Shown here: one piece after another, positions 24,688-32,673 of the stretch
Position numbering within the stretch: position 1 is the stretch's first letter
How the letters are laid out: the number at the start of each line of letters is the position of its first letter
Source: Nocardioides massiliensis
Lineage (GTDB): Bacteria; Actinomycetota; Actinomycetes; Propionibacteriales; Nocardioidaceae
Reading direction: 5' to 3'
NCBI RefSeq assembly: GCF_030811215.1
Contig: NZ_JAUSQM010000001.1
Span: 1,240,001-1,304,000 of the forward strand
DNA length: 64,000 nt
Translations under genes and position numbers: made by a program
The notes under the pieces: model-generated
Told to the model about the DNA's origin: nothing
Databases searched by the model: none
What the model saw: only the letters and a program-made list of their open reading frames with translations

Positions 24688-25152
24688 ATGATCACCTTGG
24701 ACGGCGTCGACGTCGACGCGATCGTGTGGGACGCCCCCAACGACGACCATCCCGCACGCCGGGCCTCGCAGCGCTCCTACACCGCCGTGTCGGCGGGCGA
24801 CCTCGAGCAGTGGCTGACGGTCTATGCCGAGGACGCCGTCATCGAGGACCCCGTCGGGCCGTCGATGTTCGACCCCGAGGGGAAGGGGCACCGCGGTCAC
24901 GAGGGGATCCGGGCGTTCTGGGACCTGACGATCGCGACGATCGAGCGGTTCCGCTTCCACATCCGCGAGTCGCACGCCAACGGCACGACGTGCGCCAACG
25001 TCGGCACGATCACGACCCGCTTCGCCGACGGCACCGTCGTCGACACCGACCTGGTGATGGTCTACGAGATCCACGACGACGGGCGGGTCGCCTCCATGCG
25101 GGCCTACTGGGAGCCCGTGCGCGCCATGGCCACCGCCCGGAAGGAGTCCTGA
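24688..25152 (+). CDS. NTF2-fold protein, ketosteroid isomerase/SnoaL-like
   Basis: 154 residues. The core RASQRSYTAVSAGDLEQWLTVYAEDAVIEDPVGPSMFDPEGKGHRGHEGIRAFWDL is the usual SnoaL/KSI layout, ending in a strand with VYEIHDDGRVASMRAYW. An Asp (EDPVG) in the pocket is positioned like the catalytic Asp of steroid delta-5-isomerases. It forms a two-gene unit with a paralogue starting 2 nt after its stop. With the KstR-type box in front, a role in steroid or sterol breakdown is the best inference; the enzymatic step is not proven by sequence. Confidence 0.75.
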   Translation: MITLDGVDVDAIVWDAPNDDHPARRASQRSYTAVSAGDLEQWLTVYAEDAVIEDPVGPSMFDPEGKGHRGHEGIRAFWDLTIATIERFRFHIRESHANGTTCANVGTITTRFADGTVVDTDLVMVYEIHDDGRVASMRAYWEPVRAMATARKES

Positions 25153-25153
25153 C

Positions 25154-25528
25154 ATGCCCGCGAGCGACGAGCAGGTCCGCACCACGATCGAGTCCTACGT
25201 CCGCCTGGTCGGCGAGGGCACCGGCGAGGAGATCGTGGCGCTCTTCGCCGACGACGCCACGGTCGAGGACCCGGTCGGCACCGACGTACGCCGGGGGCGT
25301 GAGCAGCTGCTCGAGTTCTACGTAGGCCTCGGCTCGCTGAAGCGCTCCGCGCGCATGCTCGACGCCAAGGTCGTCGCCGGCCACGCGGCGTTCTCCTTCG
25401 AGCTCACCATCGACTTCGGCGAGATGGCCCAGAAGATCACGCCGATCGACGTGATGACCTTCGACGACGAGGGCCGGATCACCTCGATGCGCGCCTACTG
25501 GGGCGCGTCGGACGCCGTCACGGTCTGA
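25154..25528 (+). CDS. NTF2-fold protein, steroid delta-isomerase-like
   Basis: 124 residues, a length typical of bacterial ketosteroid isomerases. Conserved elements: RTTIESYVRLVGEGTGEEIV, ATVEDPVGTDVRRG, and the final strand DEGRITSMRAYWG. The EDPVG segment is shared with the preceding gene, so the pair looks like an old tandem duplication. Probably co-transcribed from the KstR-controlled promoter. The 3' end overlaps by 11 bp the convergent thioesterase gene. Confidence 0.78.
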   Translation: MPASDEQVRTTIESYVRLVGEGTGEEIVALFADDATVEDPVGTDVRRGREQLLEFYVGLGSLKRSARMLDAKVVAGHAAFSFELTIDFGEMAQKITPIDVMTFDDEGRITSMRAYWGASDAVTV

Positions 25529-25985
25529 GCGCCACCGGGTCGCCGAGGTAGGCCTCCAGGGCGCCACGGATCTCGTCGTTCATCGGCCACGACGTCCCCG
25601 TGGTGGTGTCCCAGAGCACCATCGTCGTGCGCGCGAGCAGCGCCGGCGGCCGGTCGGCCGCGACCCGCAGCTCGGTGGAGATCGTGAACGACGAGCGACC
25701 GATCCGGTCGACCCAGATCCGCAACAGGAACGGCTGGTGCGCAACGAAGCGCATCTCGGCGTGGTAGTCGACGCGCTGGCTGGCCATCAGGTCGACGACG
25801 TGGTCGGGACGTGCGCCGTAGAGCCCGGGGTGCTCGCGACCCGGCAGGTCCGCGAAGTGCAGCAGCCGCAGCCGCCCCTCGTCGATGATGCGCACCGCCT
25901 CGACGCTGTCGACGTGGCCGCCGATGTTGATGTCGCGCAGCCGCGCCTGGATCTCGCACTCGTACGTCGCTCCCACGGAGCGCAT
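25518..25985 (-). CDS. Acyl-CoA thioester hydrolase, hotdog fold (4HBT)
   Basis: 155 residues. The hotdog signature is clear: YECEIQARLRDINIGGHVDSVEAVRIIDEGRL, with the Asp-Ile-Asn region typical of YbgC/FadM-like enzymes, then the central strand RVDYHAEMRFV and SFTISTEL. The enzyme hydrolyses acyl-CoA to free acid plus CoA. ATG 25985 is chosen because GGGAGG precedes it. It converges with the KSI-like pair. Confidence 0.83.
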   Translation of the reverse strand: MRSVGATYECEIQARLRDINIGGHVDSVEAVRIIDEGRLRLLHFADLPGREHPGLYGARPDHVVDLMASQRVDYHAEMRFVAHQPFLLRIWVDRIGRSSFTISTELRVAADRPPALLARTTMVLWDTTTGTSWPMNDEIRGALEAYLGDPVALRP

Positions 25986-26008
25986 CCTCCCAGCGGCGTA
26001 CGCCGGGT

Positions 26009-26656
26009 TCAGAGCCGCCCCAGCCACTCCACGAGCTCGCGCGCCTCGCGCCAGTCCGCGCGCACCTTGTCGGCCAGCTCGGCGGTATGGATGTAGGGCG
26101 CGAAGCCGTGGTGGCGATCCACCGACAGGGAGCGATGGCGGAGCAGGTCGATGCGCGGGTGGTCCGCGGCGTACCCGCGGGGCGTCGTCTTGAGCCGGTC
26201 GCCCACGCGCTTCCAGCCGGTGCCCTCGAGGTGGGCGACGAGGCGCGCGAGCTCGGGACCCCGGATGTCGTCGTCGACCGCCGAGCGGAAGCGGTGCAGC
26301 TGCTCGGCGTCGGCGTCATAGAAGCCGGCCGAGGTGCGGACGCCGGCCGCGCCGATCTGGACGTACCACCCCGTCCGCGGCGCGACGGACACGAAGGCGC
26401 CCTGGTGGGTCTTGTAGGGCGTCTTGTCCTTGGCGAAGCGCACGTCGCGGTAGGGGCGATAGATCCGTGCCTCGCCGAACTCCTCGGCCAGGGCAGCGGC
26501 CAGCGCCCGCATCGGGTCGCGCACGGCGCTCTCCCACACGTGCCTGTGCTCGGCCCAGAACGACTTGGTGTTGTCGAGCTCGAGGTCGTCGTAGAAGTCG
26601 AGGGCGGCCTCGGGGAATCCGGCGAACGGACCGGCGGAAGGGGCGGAATCGGACAT
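26009..26656 (-). CDS. DUF2461 family protein
   Basis: 215 residues. The DUF2461 (TIGR02453) signature is evident: FPEAALDFYDDLELDNTKSFWAEHR, RIYRPYRDVRFAKDKTPYKTHQGAFV and GWYVQIGAAGVRTSAGFY. The family is widespread and uncharacterised. The TACGCT box 6 nt before the ATG supports a leaderless start at 26656. Divergent from the GntR gene; the control region between them holds an operator-like palindrome. Confidence 0.85.
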   Translation of the reverse strand: MSDSAPSAGPFAGFPEAALDFYDDLELDNTKSFWAEHRHVWESAVRDPMRALAAALAEEFGEARIYRPYRDVRFAKDKTPYKTHQGAFVSVAPRTGWYVQIGAAGVRTSAGFYDADAEQLHRFRSAVDDDIRGPELARLVAHLEGTGWKRVGDRLKTTPRGYAADHPRIDLLRHRSLSVDRHHGFAPYIHTAELADKVRADWREARELVEWLGRL

Positions 26657-26679
26657 GTCGCGAGCGTACGAGTCCGCTC

Positions 26680-26729
26680 ACTGGTCCAACCAGTTGACAA
26701 GGGCGGAACGGCCGGGCGAGCCTCGGACC
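26680..26729 (+). promoter_or_regulatory. GntR-gene promoter with FadR-type operator
   Basis: ACTGGTCCAACCAGT (26680-26694) is a perfect 6-bp inverted repeat with 3-bp spacer, the TGGT-N3-ACCA type bound by FadR-subfamily GntR proteins. It abuts the consensus -35 TTGACA (26694-26699). An 18-bp spacer leads to GAGCCT (26718-26723), 6 nt before GTG 26730. Autoregulation is the simplest reading. Confidence 0.6.
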
Positions 26730-27455
26730 GTGCCCATCGCCCCCGTGTCCCGGACCGCCGTCAGCGACGCCGTCTACGCCGGCCTCACCGAGGAGATCCT
26801 CAGTGGCCGCCTGGTCCCGGGTGCTGCGCTGCCGTCCGAGCGTGACCTCGCCGAAGGCTTCGCCGTGAACCGACACGCGGTCCGCGAGGGTCTGAAGCGG
26901 CTGCGGCAGGCCGGTCTGGTCGCGATCAGCCAGGGCGGGCGGACCCGCGTGCGGGACTGGCGCCGGCACGCCGGCCTCGACTCCCTGGTCGCGCTCGCGA
27001 CGAGCGGCGCCGTCCCGCCGGCGCGGCTGATCGACGACATCCTGCAGATGCGTGCGGCCGTCGGCGCCGACGCGGCCCGGCTGTGCGCCGAGCGCGCCAG
27101 CGACACCGAGGTCGCAGCGATCGTGGCAGCCGCCGAGGACTACCCGCTCGCTCCCGTGCCGGCCGAGGAGCTCGTGGCGATCGACCTCGTGTTCTGGGCC
27201 GCGGTGGTCGACGGCGCCCACAACACGGCGTACCGGTTGGGCCTGAACACGCTGGCGTCCAGCATCGCCGGCATCGGCGCGGAGCGCTTCGCCGGCCTCC
27301 TCGAGGAGTACGCCGACCGCGCCGCCCACCTCGCCCTCGCCGAGCGGATCGCGGCGCGCGACGCCGCGGGCGCTTTGGCCGATGCCCAGCACCTGCTCTC
27401 CCTGCCCCTGCGACCGTCCCTGCGCCCGTCCCTGGAGCCGACGTGTTCGACCTGA
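26730..27455 (+). CDS. GntR-family regulator, FadR subfamily
   Basis: 241 residues from GTG 26730. The winged helix is classic (LTEEILSGRLVPG, LPSERDLAEGFAVNRHAVREGLKRLRQAGLV). An all-helical effector domain follows (about 90-220). The GTG start fits a promoter with consensus TTGACA and a -10 box 6 nt upstream; an ATG at 26655 would overlap the divergent gene and include the operator. It overlaps by 13 nt the sterol desaturase-family gene, so it probably regulates that operon. Effector unknown, perhaps a fatty or organic acid. Confidence 0.85.
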   Translation: MPIAPVSRTAVSDAVYAGLTEEILSGRLVPGAALPSERDLAEGFAVNRHAVREGLKRLRQAGLVAISQGGRTRVRDWRRHAGLDSLVALATSGAVPPARLIDDILQMRAAVGADAARLCAERASDTEVAAIVAAAEDYPLAPVPAEELVAIDLVFWAAVVDGAHNTAYRLGLNTLASSIAGIGAERFAGLLEEYADRAAHLALAERIAARDAAGALADAQHLLSLPLRPSLRPSLEPTCST

Positions 27456-28275
27456 TCCAGGCCGCCATCCCGGTCTTCGTCCTGATGCTGGTGATCGAGG
27501 CGGCGTCGTTCTACCTCCTGCCGGACGACGACGAGCTCGGCTATGAGAAGAAGGACGCCGCGACCTCGATCGCGATGGGCCTGGGCAACGTCGTGGTCAA
27601 CATCGGCTGGAAGCTCGTGGTGGTGGCGACCTACTCGGCCGCCTACCTGCTGACCCCGCTGCGGCTGCCGATGGACGCCTGGTGGGCGTGGGTGCTGGTG
27701 TTCTTCCTCGACGACTTCTTCTACTACTGGTACCACCGCACCCACCACACGATCCGGATCTTCTGGGCCAGCCACGTGGTGCACCACTCGAGCGAGTTCT
27801 ACAACCTCTCCACCGCACTGCGGCAGCCGTGGACCCCGATGTCGTCGCTGCCGTACTGGCTGCCGCTCGCGCTGCTCGGCGTACCCCCGTGGGCGATCCT
27901 GCTGCAGCAGTCGGTCAGCCTGCTCTACCAGTTCTTCATCCACACCGAGCGGGTCGGCCGGCTCTGGGCGCCGGTCGAGCTGGTCATGAACACGCCGTCG
28001 CACCACCGGGTGCACCACGCCTCCAACCCGGGCTACCTCGACAAGAACTTCGGCGGCATCCTCATCGTCTGGGACCGGCTCTTCGGCACCTTCGAGCCCG
28101 AGGTCGAGCGGGTGCGCTATGGGTTGACCAAGAACATCGAGACCTTCCACCCGGTCAAGGTGGCCTTCGGGGAGTCGGCGCGATCTGGCGCGACGTACGG
28201 GCGGCGTCGTCGTGGCACGACCGGTGGGGCTACCTCTTCCGCGGGCCTGGCTGGCGCCCTAACGTCGATGCATGA
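27443..28275 (+). pseudogene. Sterol desaturase/fatty acid hydroxylase family gene with a probable -1 frameshift near its 3' end
   Basis: From GTG 27443 the frame encodes a membrane di-iron hydroxylase: helices IPVFVLMLVIEAASFYLL and AWVLVFFLDDFFYYW, then the histidine clusters HRTHH, HVVHHS and HHRVHH. It reads well up to AFGE (codon at 28172). After that the continuing frame gives a basic, family-unlike tail to 28381. The next frame instead reads AIWRDVRAASSW...GYLFRGPGWRP, the normal family C-terminus, and stops at 28275 in an ATGA overlap with the next gene. One missing base around 28175 explains both facts. All His boxes are upstream of the shift, so residual activity is possible; a sequencing error is also possible. 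Confidence 0.78.
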
Positions 28276-28664
28276 GTGCACCGACCTTCCGCCTGGCCAA
28301 CACCGTCCTCGGCACTCCGGACCCGCGCGGGCTCGCCGCGTTCTACGTGGAGCTCCTGGGTTGGCGCTACCGCGACGATGACGACGACCCCGACTGGGTC
28401 GTGATCAAGCCGCAGCCGGGCGAGGGTGAGGTCGGGCTCTCCTTCCAGCGCGAGGACGAGCACCTCGAGCCGCGCTGGCCCGCGGGCCCGGGCGATCAGC
28501 AGATGCAGCTGCATCTCGACATCGGGGTCGACGACCTCGACGCCGCCGTCGCGCGAGCCGAACGGTTGGGCGCCCGGCAGGCCGAGCACCAGCCGCAGGA
28601 GCTCGTGCGCGTCATGCTCGATGCGGCCGGGCATCCGTTCTGCCTCTTCGCGCCGGGTGGGTGA
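28272..28664 (+). CDS. VOC family protein (glyoxalase/bleomycin resistance fold)
   Basis: 130 residues with two beta-alpha-beta-beta-beta modules: TFRLANTVLGTPDPRGLAAFYVELLGW and QLHLDIGVDDLDAAVARAERLGA, ending DAAGHPFCLFAPG. Metal ligands are not obvious (QLHLDI and a terminal CLF), so a binding or resistance role is as likely as catalysis. The ATG overlaps the stop of the repaired desaturase frame by 4 nt, making it the third gene of the GntR operon. Confidence 0.82.
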   Translation: MSAPTFRLANTVLGTPDPRGLAAFYVELLGWRYRDDDDDPDWVVIKPQPGEGEVGLSFQREDEHLEPRWPAGPGDQQMQLHLDIGVDDLDAAVARAERLGARQAEHQPQELVRVMLDAAGHPFCLFAPGG

Positions 28665-28671
28665 GGCCTTC

Positions 28672-28684
28672 TAGGCTCGGCGGC
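28672..28684 (+). promoter_or_regulatory. Leaderless -10 box of the LLM oxidoreductase
   Basis: TAGGCT (28672-28677), 7 nt before ATG 28685; no ribosome-binding site between them. Confidence 0.5.
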
Positions 28685-29626
28685 ATGACTACTGGACGGA
28701 CTGAGCTGCGTGTCTTCACCGAGCCCCAGCAGGGCGCGACGTACGACGACCTCCTCGCGGTCGCCCGCAAGGCCGAGGAGCTCGGGTACGGCGCGTTCTT
28801 CCGCTCCGACCACTACCTCGGCATGGGCACCGACGGGCTGCCCGGCCCCACGGACGCCTGGCTGACGCTCGCCGGCATCGCGCGAGAGACCTCGACGATC
28901 CGGCTCGGCACGCTGATGACCTCGGCGACCTTCCGCTTCCCTGGCCCGCTGGCGATCTCGGTCGCGCAGGTCGACCAGATGAGTGGCGGCCGGGTCGAGC
29001 TCGGTCTCGGTGCCGGGTGGTTCGAGGCCGAGCACACCGCGTACGGCATCCCGTTCCCCAGCACCGGTGAGCGCTTCGATCGGTTCGAGGAGCAGCTCGC
29101 AGTCGTCACCGGCCTGTGGCGCACGCCGACGGGCGAGAAGTTCTCCCACGACGGGGCCTTCTACCCGGTCAGCGACTCGCTGGCTCTGCCCAAGCCGACC
29201 CAGGACCCGCACCCGCCGATCCTCATCGGTGGTCTCGGCAAGCGGCGCACGCCCGCGCTGGCGGCGCGCTACGCCGACGAGTTCAACCTGCCGTTCGTCT
29301 CGATCGAGAAGACGACGGAGCAGTTCGCGCGGGTGCGCGCGGCCTGCGAGGCGATCGACCGCGACCCGTCGACGATGACCTGGTCCAACGCGCTCGTGGT
29401 CTGCGTCGGCAAGGACGAGGCGGAGATCGAGCGCCGTGCGGCCGCCATCGGCCGCGAGCCCGCCGAGCTGCGGGAGAACGGCGTCGCCGGCACCCCCGCC
29501 GAGGCGGTCGAGAAGATCCAGGCGTACGCCGCCGCCGGTGCCGAGCGGGTCTACCTGCAGTTCCTCGACCTGTCGGACCTCGAGCACCTCGAGCTGGTCG
29601 CGGCGGAGGTCATGCCGCACGTGTGA
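28685..29626 (+). CDS. LLM-class flavin/F420-dependent oxidoreductase
   Basis: 313 residues, luciferase-like TIM barrel. Recognisable elements: ARKAEELGYGAFFRSDHYL, LGTLMTSATFRFPGPLAISVAQVDQMSGGRVELGLGAGW, and PPILIGGLGKRRTPALAARYADEFN. Most actinobacterial members of this subgroup use F420, inferred here from taxonomy rather than a decisive residue. The start follows the -10 box TAGGCT by 7 nt (leaderless), so it has its own promoter despite following the VOC gene by 20 nt. Substrate unknown. Confidence 0.88.
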   Translation: MTTGRTELRVFTEPQQGATYDDLLAVARKAEELGYGAFFRSDHYLGMGTDGLPGPTDAWLTLAGIARETSTIRLGTLMTSATFRFPGPLAISVAQVDQMSGGRVELGLGAGWFEAEHTAYGIPFPSTGERFDRFEEQLAVVTGLWRTPTGEKFSHDGAFYPVSDSLALPKPTQDPHPPILIGGLGKRRTPALAARYADEFNLPFVSIEKTTEQFARVRAACEAIDRDPSTMTWSNALVVCVGKDEAEIERRAAAIGREPAELRENGVAGTPAEAVEKIQAYAAAGAERVYLQFLDLSDLEHLELVAAEVMPHV

Positions 29627-29635
29627 GCGGAGTGG

Positions 29636-29708
29636 AGCGGACGACGAGACTCGAACTCGCGACATCGACCTTGGGAAGGTCGCGCTCTACCAACTGAGCT
29701 ACGTCCGC
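29636..29708 (-). tRNA. tRNA-Gly, anticodon CCC
   Basis: A 73-nt cloverleaf. Acceptor GCGGACG/CGTCCGC; D arm GCTC AGTTGGTA GAGC; anticodon stem CGACC/GGTCG with loop TTCCCAA (anticodon CCC); T arm GCGAG-TTCGAGT-CTCGT; discriminator T, as usual for tRNA-Gly. No CCA is encoded. It lies 33 bp downstream of the SGNH hydrolase stop on the same strand. A possible -10 TAACAT overlaps that stop (29743-29738). Confidence 0.95.
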
Positions 29709-29740
29709 ACGTCGTCGGCGAGCCGGCGACGCGGCAGATG

Positions 29741-30538
29741 TTACACGGGCTGGTCGGCTCCTGTGCCGGGTCGCCCGTACGTCGGGTAGCGCGGGCTGAC
29801 GGTGTCACCGGAGGAGCGGCCGGTGACCCGGCGGTGGACCCAGGGCACGAGGTATTCGCGCGCCCAGGCAGCGTTCTCGCGCAGCTGCTGGAGCCGGGGT
29901 GCCGGCGGGGGCGCGTCGTCGAGGCGGGTGGGCTCGAGGTCGTGCGGGACGCCGAGCACGTCGAGGACCTCCACCGCCACGCGGTGGTGGCCCAGCGCGC
30001 TCATGTGCATCCGGTCCTCGTCCCACAGGCGCCAGTCCTTGTGGTCGCGGATGCGCCAGAAGTCGACGATCGTCGCGCCGGTCTCGTCGGCGATCTCGCG
30101 CAGCAGCTCGTTGTAGAGCGCGAACCTGCCGCGGATGGGGCGGTAGAGCCCCGACCCGCCCGGGTCGAAGGCGGTGAACAACACCACCCGCGCGCCGGTG
30201 GCGGCCAGGCGGCGTACGGCGGCGTCGTACTCGGCGAGCAGCTCGTCGAGATCCACTTTGGGACGCAGGATGTCGTTGGCGCCGGCGTACATCGTGATCA
30301 GGTCGGGCTGCAGCGCGATCGCCGGCTCGACCTGCTCGGCGATGACCGCGCGTAGCTTGCGGCCGCGGATCGCGAGGTTGGCGTAGCCGAAGTCCTGCCC
30401 GGCCCCGTCGGCGCGCGCCGCGAGCACCTCCGCGACCCGGTCGGCCCACCCACGCAGGCCGTTGGGTCGGGTCGGGTCGTGGTCGCCCACCCCTTCGGTG
30501 AAGGAGTCGCCGAGGGCCACGTAGCGCTGGAAGACCAT
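29741..30538 (-). CDS. SGNH/GDSL hydrolase family protein
   Basis: 265 residues, cytoplasmic (no signal peptide). All four blocks are visible: GDSFTEG (catalytic Ser, about residue 12), NLAIRG (Gly), MYAGANDIL (Asn) and the distal DRMHMSALGHH (His). Family members are esterases or lipases acting on small acyl or acetyl esters. The start follows GACAAT by 6 nt (30550-30545), a leaderless signal. The long Pro/Arg-rich tail after residue 215 is probably disordered. Confidence 0.9.
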   Translation of the reverse strand: MVFQRYVALGDSFTEGVGDHDPTRPNGLRGWADRVAEVLAARADGAGQDFGYANLAIRGRKLRAVIAEQVEPAIALQPDLITMYAGANDILRPKVDLDELLAEYDAAVRRLAATGARVVLFTAFDPGGSGLYRPIRGRFALYNELLREIADETGATIVDFWRIRDHKDWRLWDEDRMHMSALGHHRVAVEVLDVLGVPHDLEPTRLDDAPPPAPRLQQLRENAAWAREYLVPWVHRRVTGRSSGDTVSPRYPTYGRPGTGADQPV

Positions 30539-30582
30539 GCGTCCATTGTCCGGGTCGTCCGCCGAGGACCTCAGCCGGGCAC

Positions 30583-30594
30583 TAGGTTGGCTCC
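30583..30594 (+). promoter_or_regulatory. Leaderless -10 box of dcd
   Basis: TAGGTT (30583-30588), then GGCTCC, then GTG 30595; no ribosome-binding site. A matching GACAAT-N6-ATG signal for the divergent SGNH gene lies at 30550-30539. Confidence 0.55.
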
Positions 30595-31170
30595 GTGCTC
30601 CTCTCCGACCGCGACATCCTCGCCGAGATCGACGCCGGCCGGGTCAGCCTGGACCCGTTCGATGCCGGCATGGTGCAGCCCTCGAGCATCGACGTGCGTC
30701 TCGACCGCTTCTTCCGGACCTTCGAGAACCACAAGTACCCCCACATCGACCCGGCCGAGGACCAGCCCGACCTCACGCGACTGGTCGAGCCCGACGGCGA
30801 CGACCCGTTCATCCTGCACCCCGGCGAGTTCGTGCTCGGCTCGACGTACGAGACCGTCGGCCTGCCCGACGACGTGGCCGCGCGCCTGGAGGGCAAGTCG
30901 TCACTGGGCCGCCTCGGGCTGCTCACCCACTCGACGGCGGGTTTCATCGACCCCGGCTTCAACGGGCACGTGACCCTCGAGCTCGCCAACGTCGCCAACC
31001 TGCCGATCAAGCTCTACCCGGGCATGAAGATCGGCCAGCTCTGCTTCTTCCGGCTCTCCTCGCCGGCGCAGCACCCCTACGGCTCGGAGAAGTACGGCTC
31101 GCGCTACCAGGGCCAGCGCGGACCGACCCCCTCGCGCTCGGCGAAGAGCTTCCACCGCACCGAGATCTGA
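30595..31170 (+). CDS. dcd: dCTP deaminase, probably bifunctional dUMP-forming type
   Basis: 191 residues. It carries the family motifs [46 protein letters not shown] and [10 protein letters not shown]. The strings and length closely resemble the Mycobacterium tuberculosis enzyme, which deaminates dCTP and hydrolyses the product to dUMP in one active site. Role: supply of dUMP for thymidylate synthesis and removal of dUTP. It starts with GTG at a leaderless promoter. Confidence 0.95.
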   Translation: MLLSDRDILAEIDAGRVSLDPFDAGMVQPSSIDVRLDRFFRTFENHKYPHIDPAEDQPDLTRLVEPDGDDPFILHPGEFVLGSTYETVGLPDDVAARLEGKSSLGRLGLLTHSTAGFIDPGFNGHVTLELANVANLPIKLYPGMKIGQLCFFRLSSPAQHPYGSEKYGSRYQGQRGPTPSRSAKSFHRTEI

Positions 31171-31199
31171 GTCGCCTGACCCCCTTGGTCCGGTTTGTC

Positions 31200-31215
31200 C
31201 GTGATCGGGGTCACG
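31200..31215. promoter_or_regulatory. CRP/GlxR-like site upstream of the betaine transporter
   Basis: CGTGATCGGGGTCACG is a perfect GTGA-N6-TCAC palindrome, the core of CRP/GlxR binding sites, 220 bp before proV. Distance and lack of a mapped promoter leave the direction of control open. Confidence 0.45.
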
Positions 31216-31251
31216 TTCGGGTCTCGCTTCTGCATGCCCGATTCGTGGTGG

Positions 31252-31261
31252 ACAACGTTGT
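31252..31261. promoter_or_regulatory. ACAACGTTGT palindrome upstream of the betaine transporter
   Basis: A perfect 10-bp palindrome (near-symmetric in the longer GACAACGTTGTTC) in the 264-bp gap before proV, close to the TACGTT segment at 31266-31271. A candidate operator for an unidentified regulator of osmoprotectant uptake. Confidence 0.35.
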
Positions 31262-31434
31262 TCGTTACGTTGATGGATGCGGCGTGAGTGTCGGATCAGC
31301 GCGATCCAGCTCGGCGTCCGCCGACGGACGGCGTCACGGGAGACCGTGACCGCGAGTCGACCGCGCGGACCGCTCCGCCGCATGAGCGGTGCCGACAGCC
31401 GAGTCGGTGTCCACGGTCGAGGAGAAGTCGACGC

Positions 31435-32673
31435 GTGCCTGTCATCGAGGCCGATGCGGTCTACAAGATATTCGGGAAGCGCCCTGAGCGTGCGGTGGAG
31501 CGACTGCGCGCGGGCCAGACGACTCGCGACGAGCTGCGCGAGGAGGGGACGACCGCGGCGGTCATCGACGCGTCGTTCCACGTCGAGCAGGGCGAGATCT
31601 TCGTGGTCATGGGCCTGTCGGGATCCGGCAAGTCCACGTTGCTGCGGATGGTCAACGGCCTCCAGCCGCCGACGGCCGGCACCGTCCGCCTCGGCGACCA
31701 GGACGTCAGCAAGCTCGAGGGGCGCGCGCTGCGCAAGGTCCGCCGCGAGCGGGTCAGCATGGTCTTCCAGCACTTCGCGCTCCTGCCCCACCGCACCGTC
31801 GGTGAGAATGCGGCGTACGGCCTGAAGCTGCGTGGCATGAACCGCTCTGACCGCACCCGGCGGGCCGAGGAGGCCCTGGGCATGGTCGGCCTGGAGGGTT
31901 GGGGCGGCTCCATGCCCGACGAGCTCTCCGGCGGCATGCGGCAACGCGTCGGCCTCGCCCGCGCGCTCGCGGCCGGCACCGACATCATGTTGATGGACGA
32001 GGCGTTCAGCGCGCTGGACCCGCTGATCCGGCGCGAGATGCAGGACCAGCTCGTCGAGCTCCAGCACCAGCTGGGCAAGACCATCTTGTTCATCACCCAC
32101 GACCTCAACGAGGCGATGCGCCTGGGCGACCGGATCGCGATGATGCGCGACGGCCGGATCGTGCAGACCGGTACGGCGGAGCAGATCCTCACCGACCCCG
32201 CCAACGACTACGTCGCCCAGTTCGTCGCCGACGTCGACCGTACGCGCGTGCTCACCGCCTCGTCGGTCATGGAGGCGCCGGTGGCGGTGCTCGGCAAGGA
32301 CCAGGGTCCTCGCGCCGCGCACAAGCTGATGCGCGAGCACCAGGTCTCTGCGCTGTTGGTCCTCGACCGCAGCCGCGTCGTGCAGGGCATCGTGGTGGAG
32401 GACGATCTGCGTACGGCGATGGACGCCGGCCACACCGACCTGCGTGCCATCCTGCGGCCTGCTCCGACGGTCAGCGGTGACATCGCGGTCGCCGATCTTT
32501 TCAACGCCTCCGCCGAGCTCGGTGTGCTCGCAGTCGTCGACGACGCCCAGCGTCTGCGCGGCGTGATCCCCCGCGTCACCCTGCTCAGCGCGCTCGGCGC
32601 CGTCGCCGGCTCCGAGGGCGAGGACGTGGTCGAAGAGGTCGGCGGGCACACGGAGGAGGCGGTGCTGCGATGA
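31435..32673 (+). CDS. proV: Glycine betaine/proline ABC transporter, ATP-binding subunit with CBS domains
   Basis: 412 residues. Walker A GLSGSGKST, Q-loop VFQHFALLPH, signature LSGGMRQRVGLARAL, Walker B IMLMDEAFSALDP and the switch His in LFITHDL are all intact. The C-terminal third holds two CBS modules (RAAHKLMREHQVSALLVLD, TVSGDIAVADLF), which in OpuA-type transporters sense ionic strength. GTG 31435 is preceded by GGAGAAG. First gene of a three-gene osmoprotectant uptake operon; the ATG of the permease overlaps its stop. Confidence 0.94.
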   Translation: MPVIEADAVYKIFGKRPERAVERLRAGQTTRDELREEGTTAAVIDASFHVEQGEIFVVMGLSGSGKSTLLRMVNGLQPPTAGTVRLGDQDVSKLEGRALRKVRRERVSMVFQHFALLPHRTVGENAAYGLKLRGMNRSDRTRRAEEALGMVGLEGWGGSMPDELSGGMRQRVGLARALAAGTDIMLMDEAFSALDPLIRREMQDQLVELQHQLGKTILFITHDLNEAMRLGDRIAMMRDGRIVQTGTAEQILTDPANDYVAQFVADVDRTRVLTASSVMEAPVAVLGKDQGPRAAHKLMREHQVSALLVLDRSRVVQGIVVEDDLRTAMDAGHTDLRAILRPAPTVSGDIAVADLFNASAELGVLAVVDDAQRLRGVIPRVTLLSALGAVAGSEGEDVVEEVGGHTEEAVLR

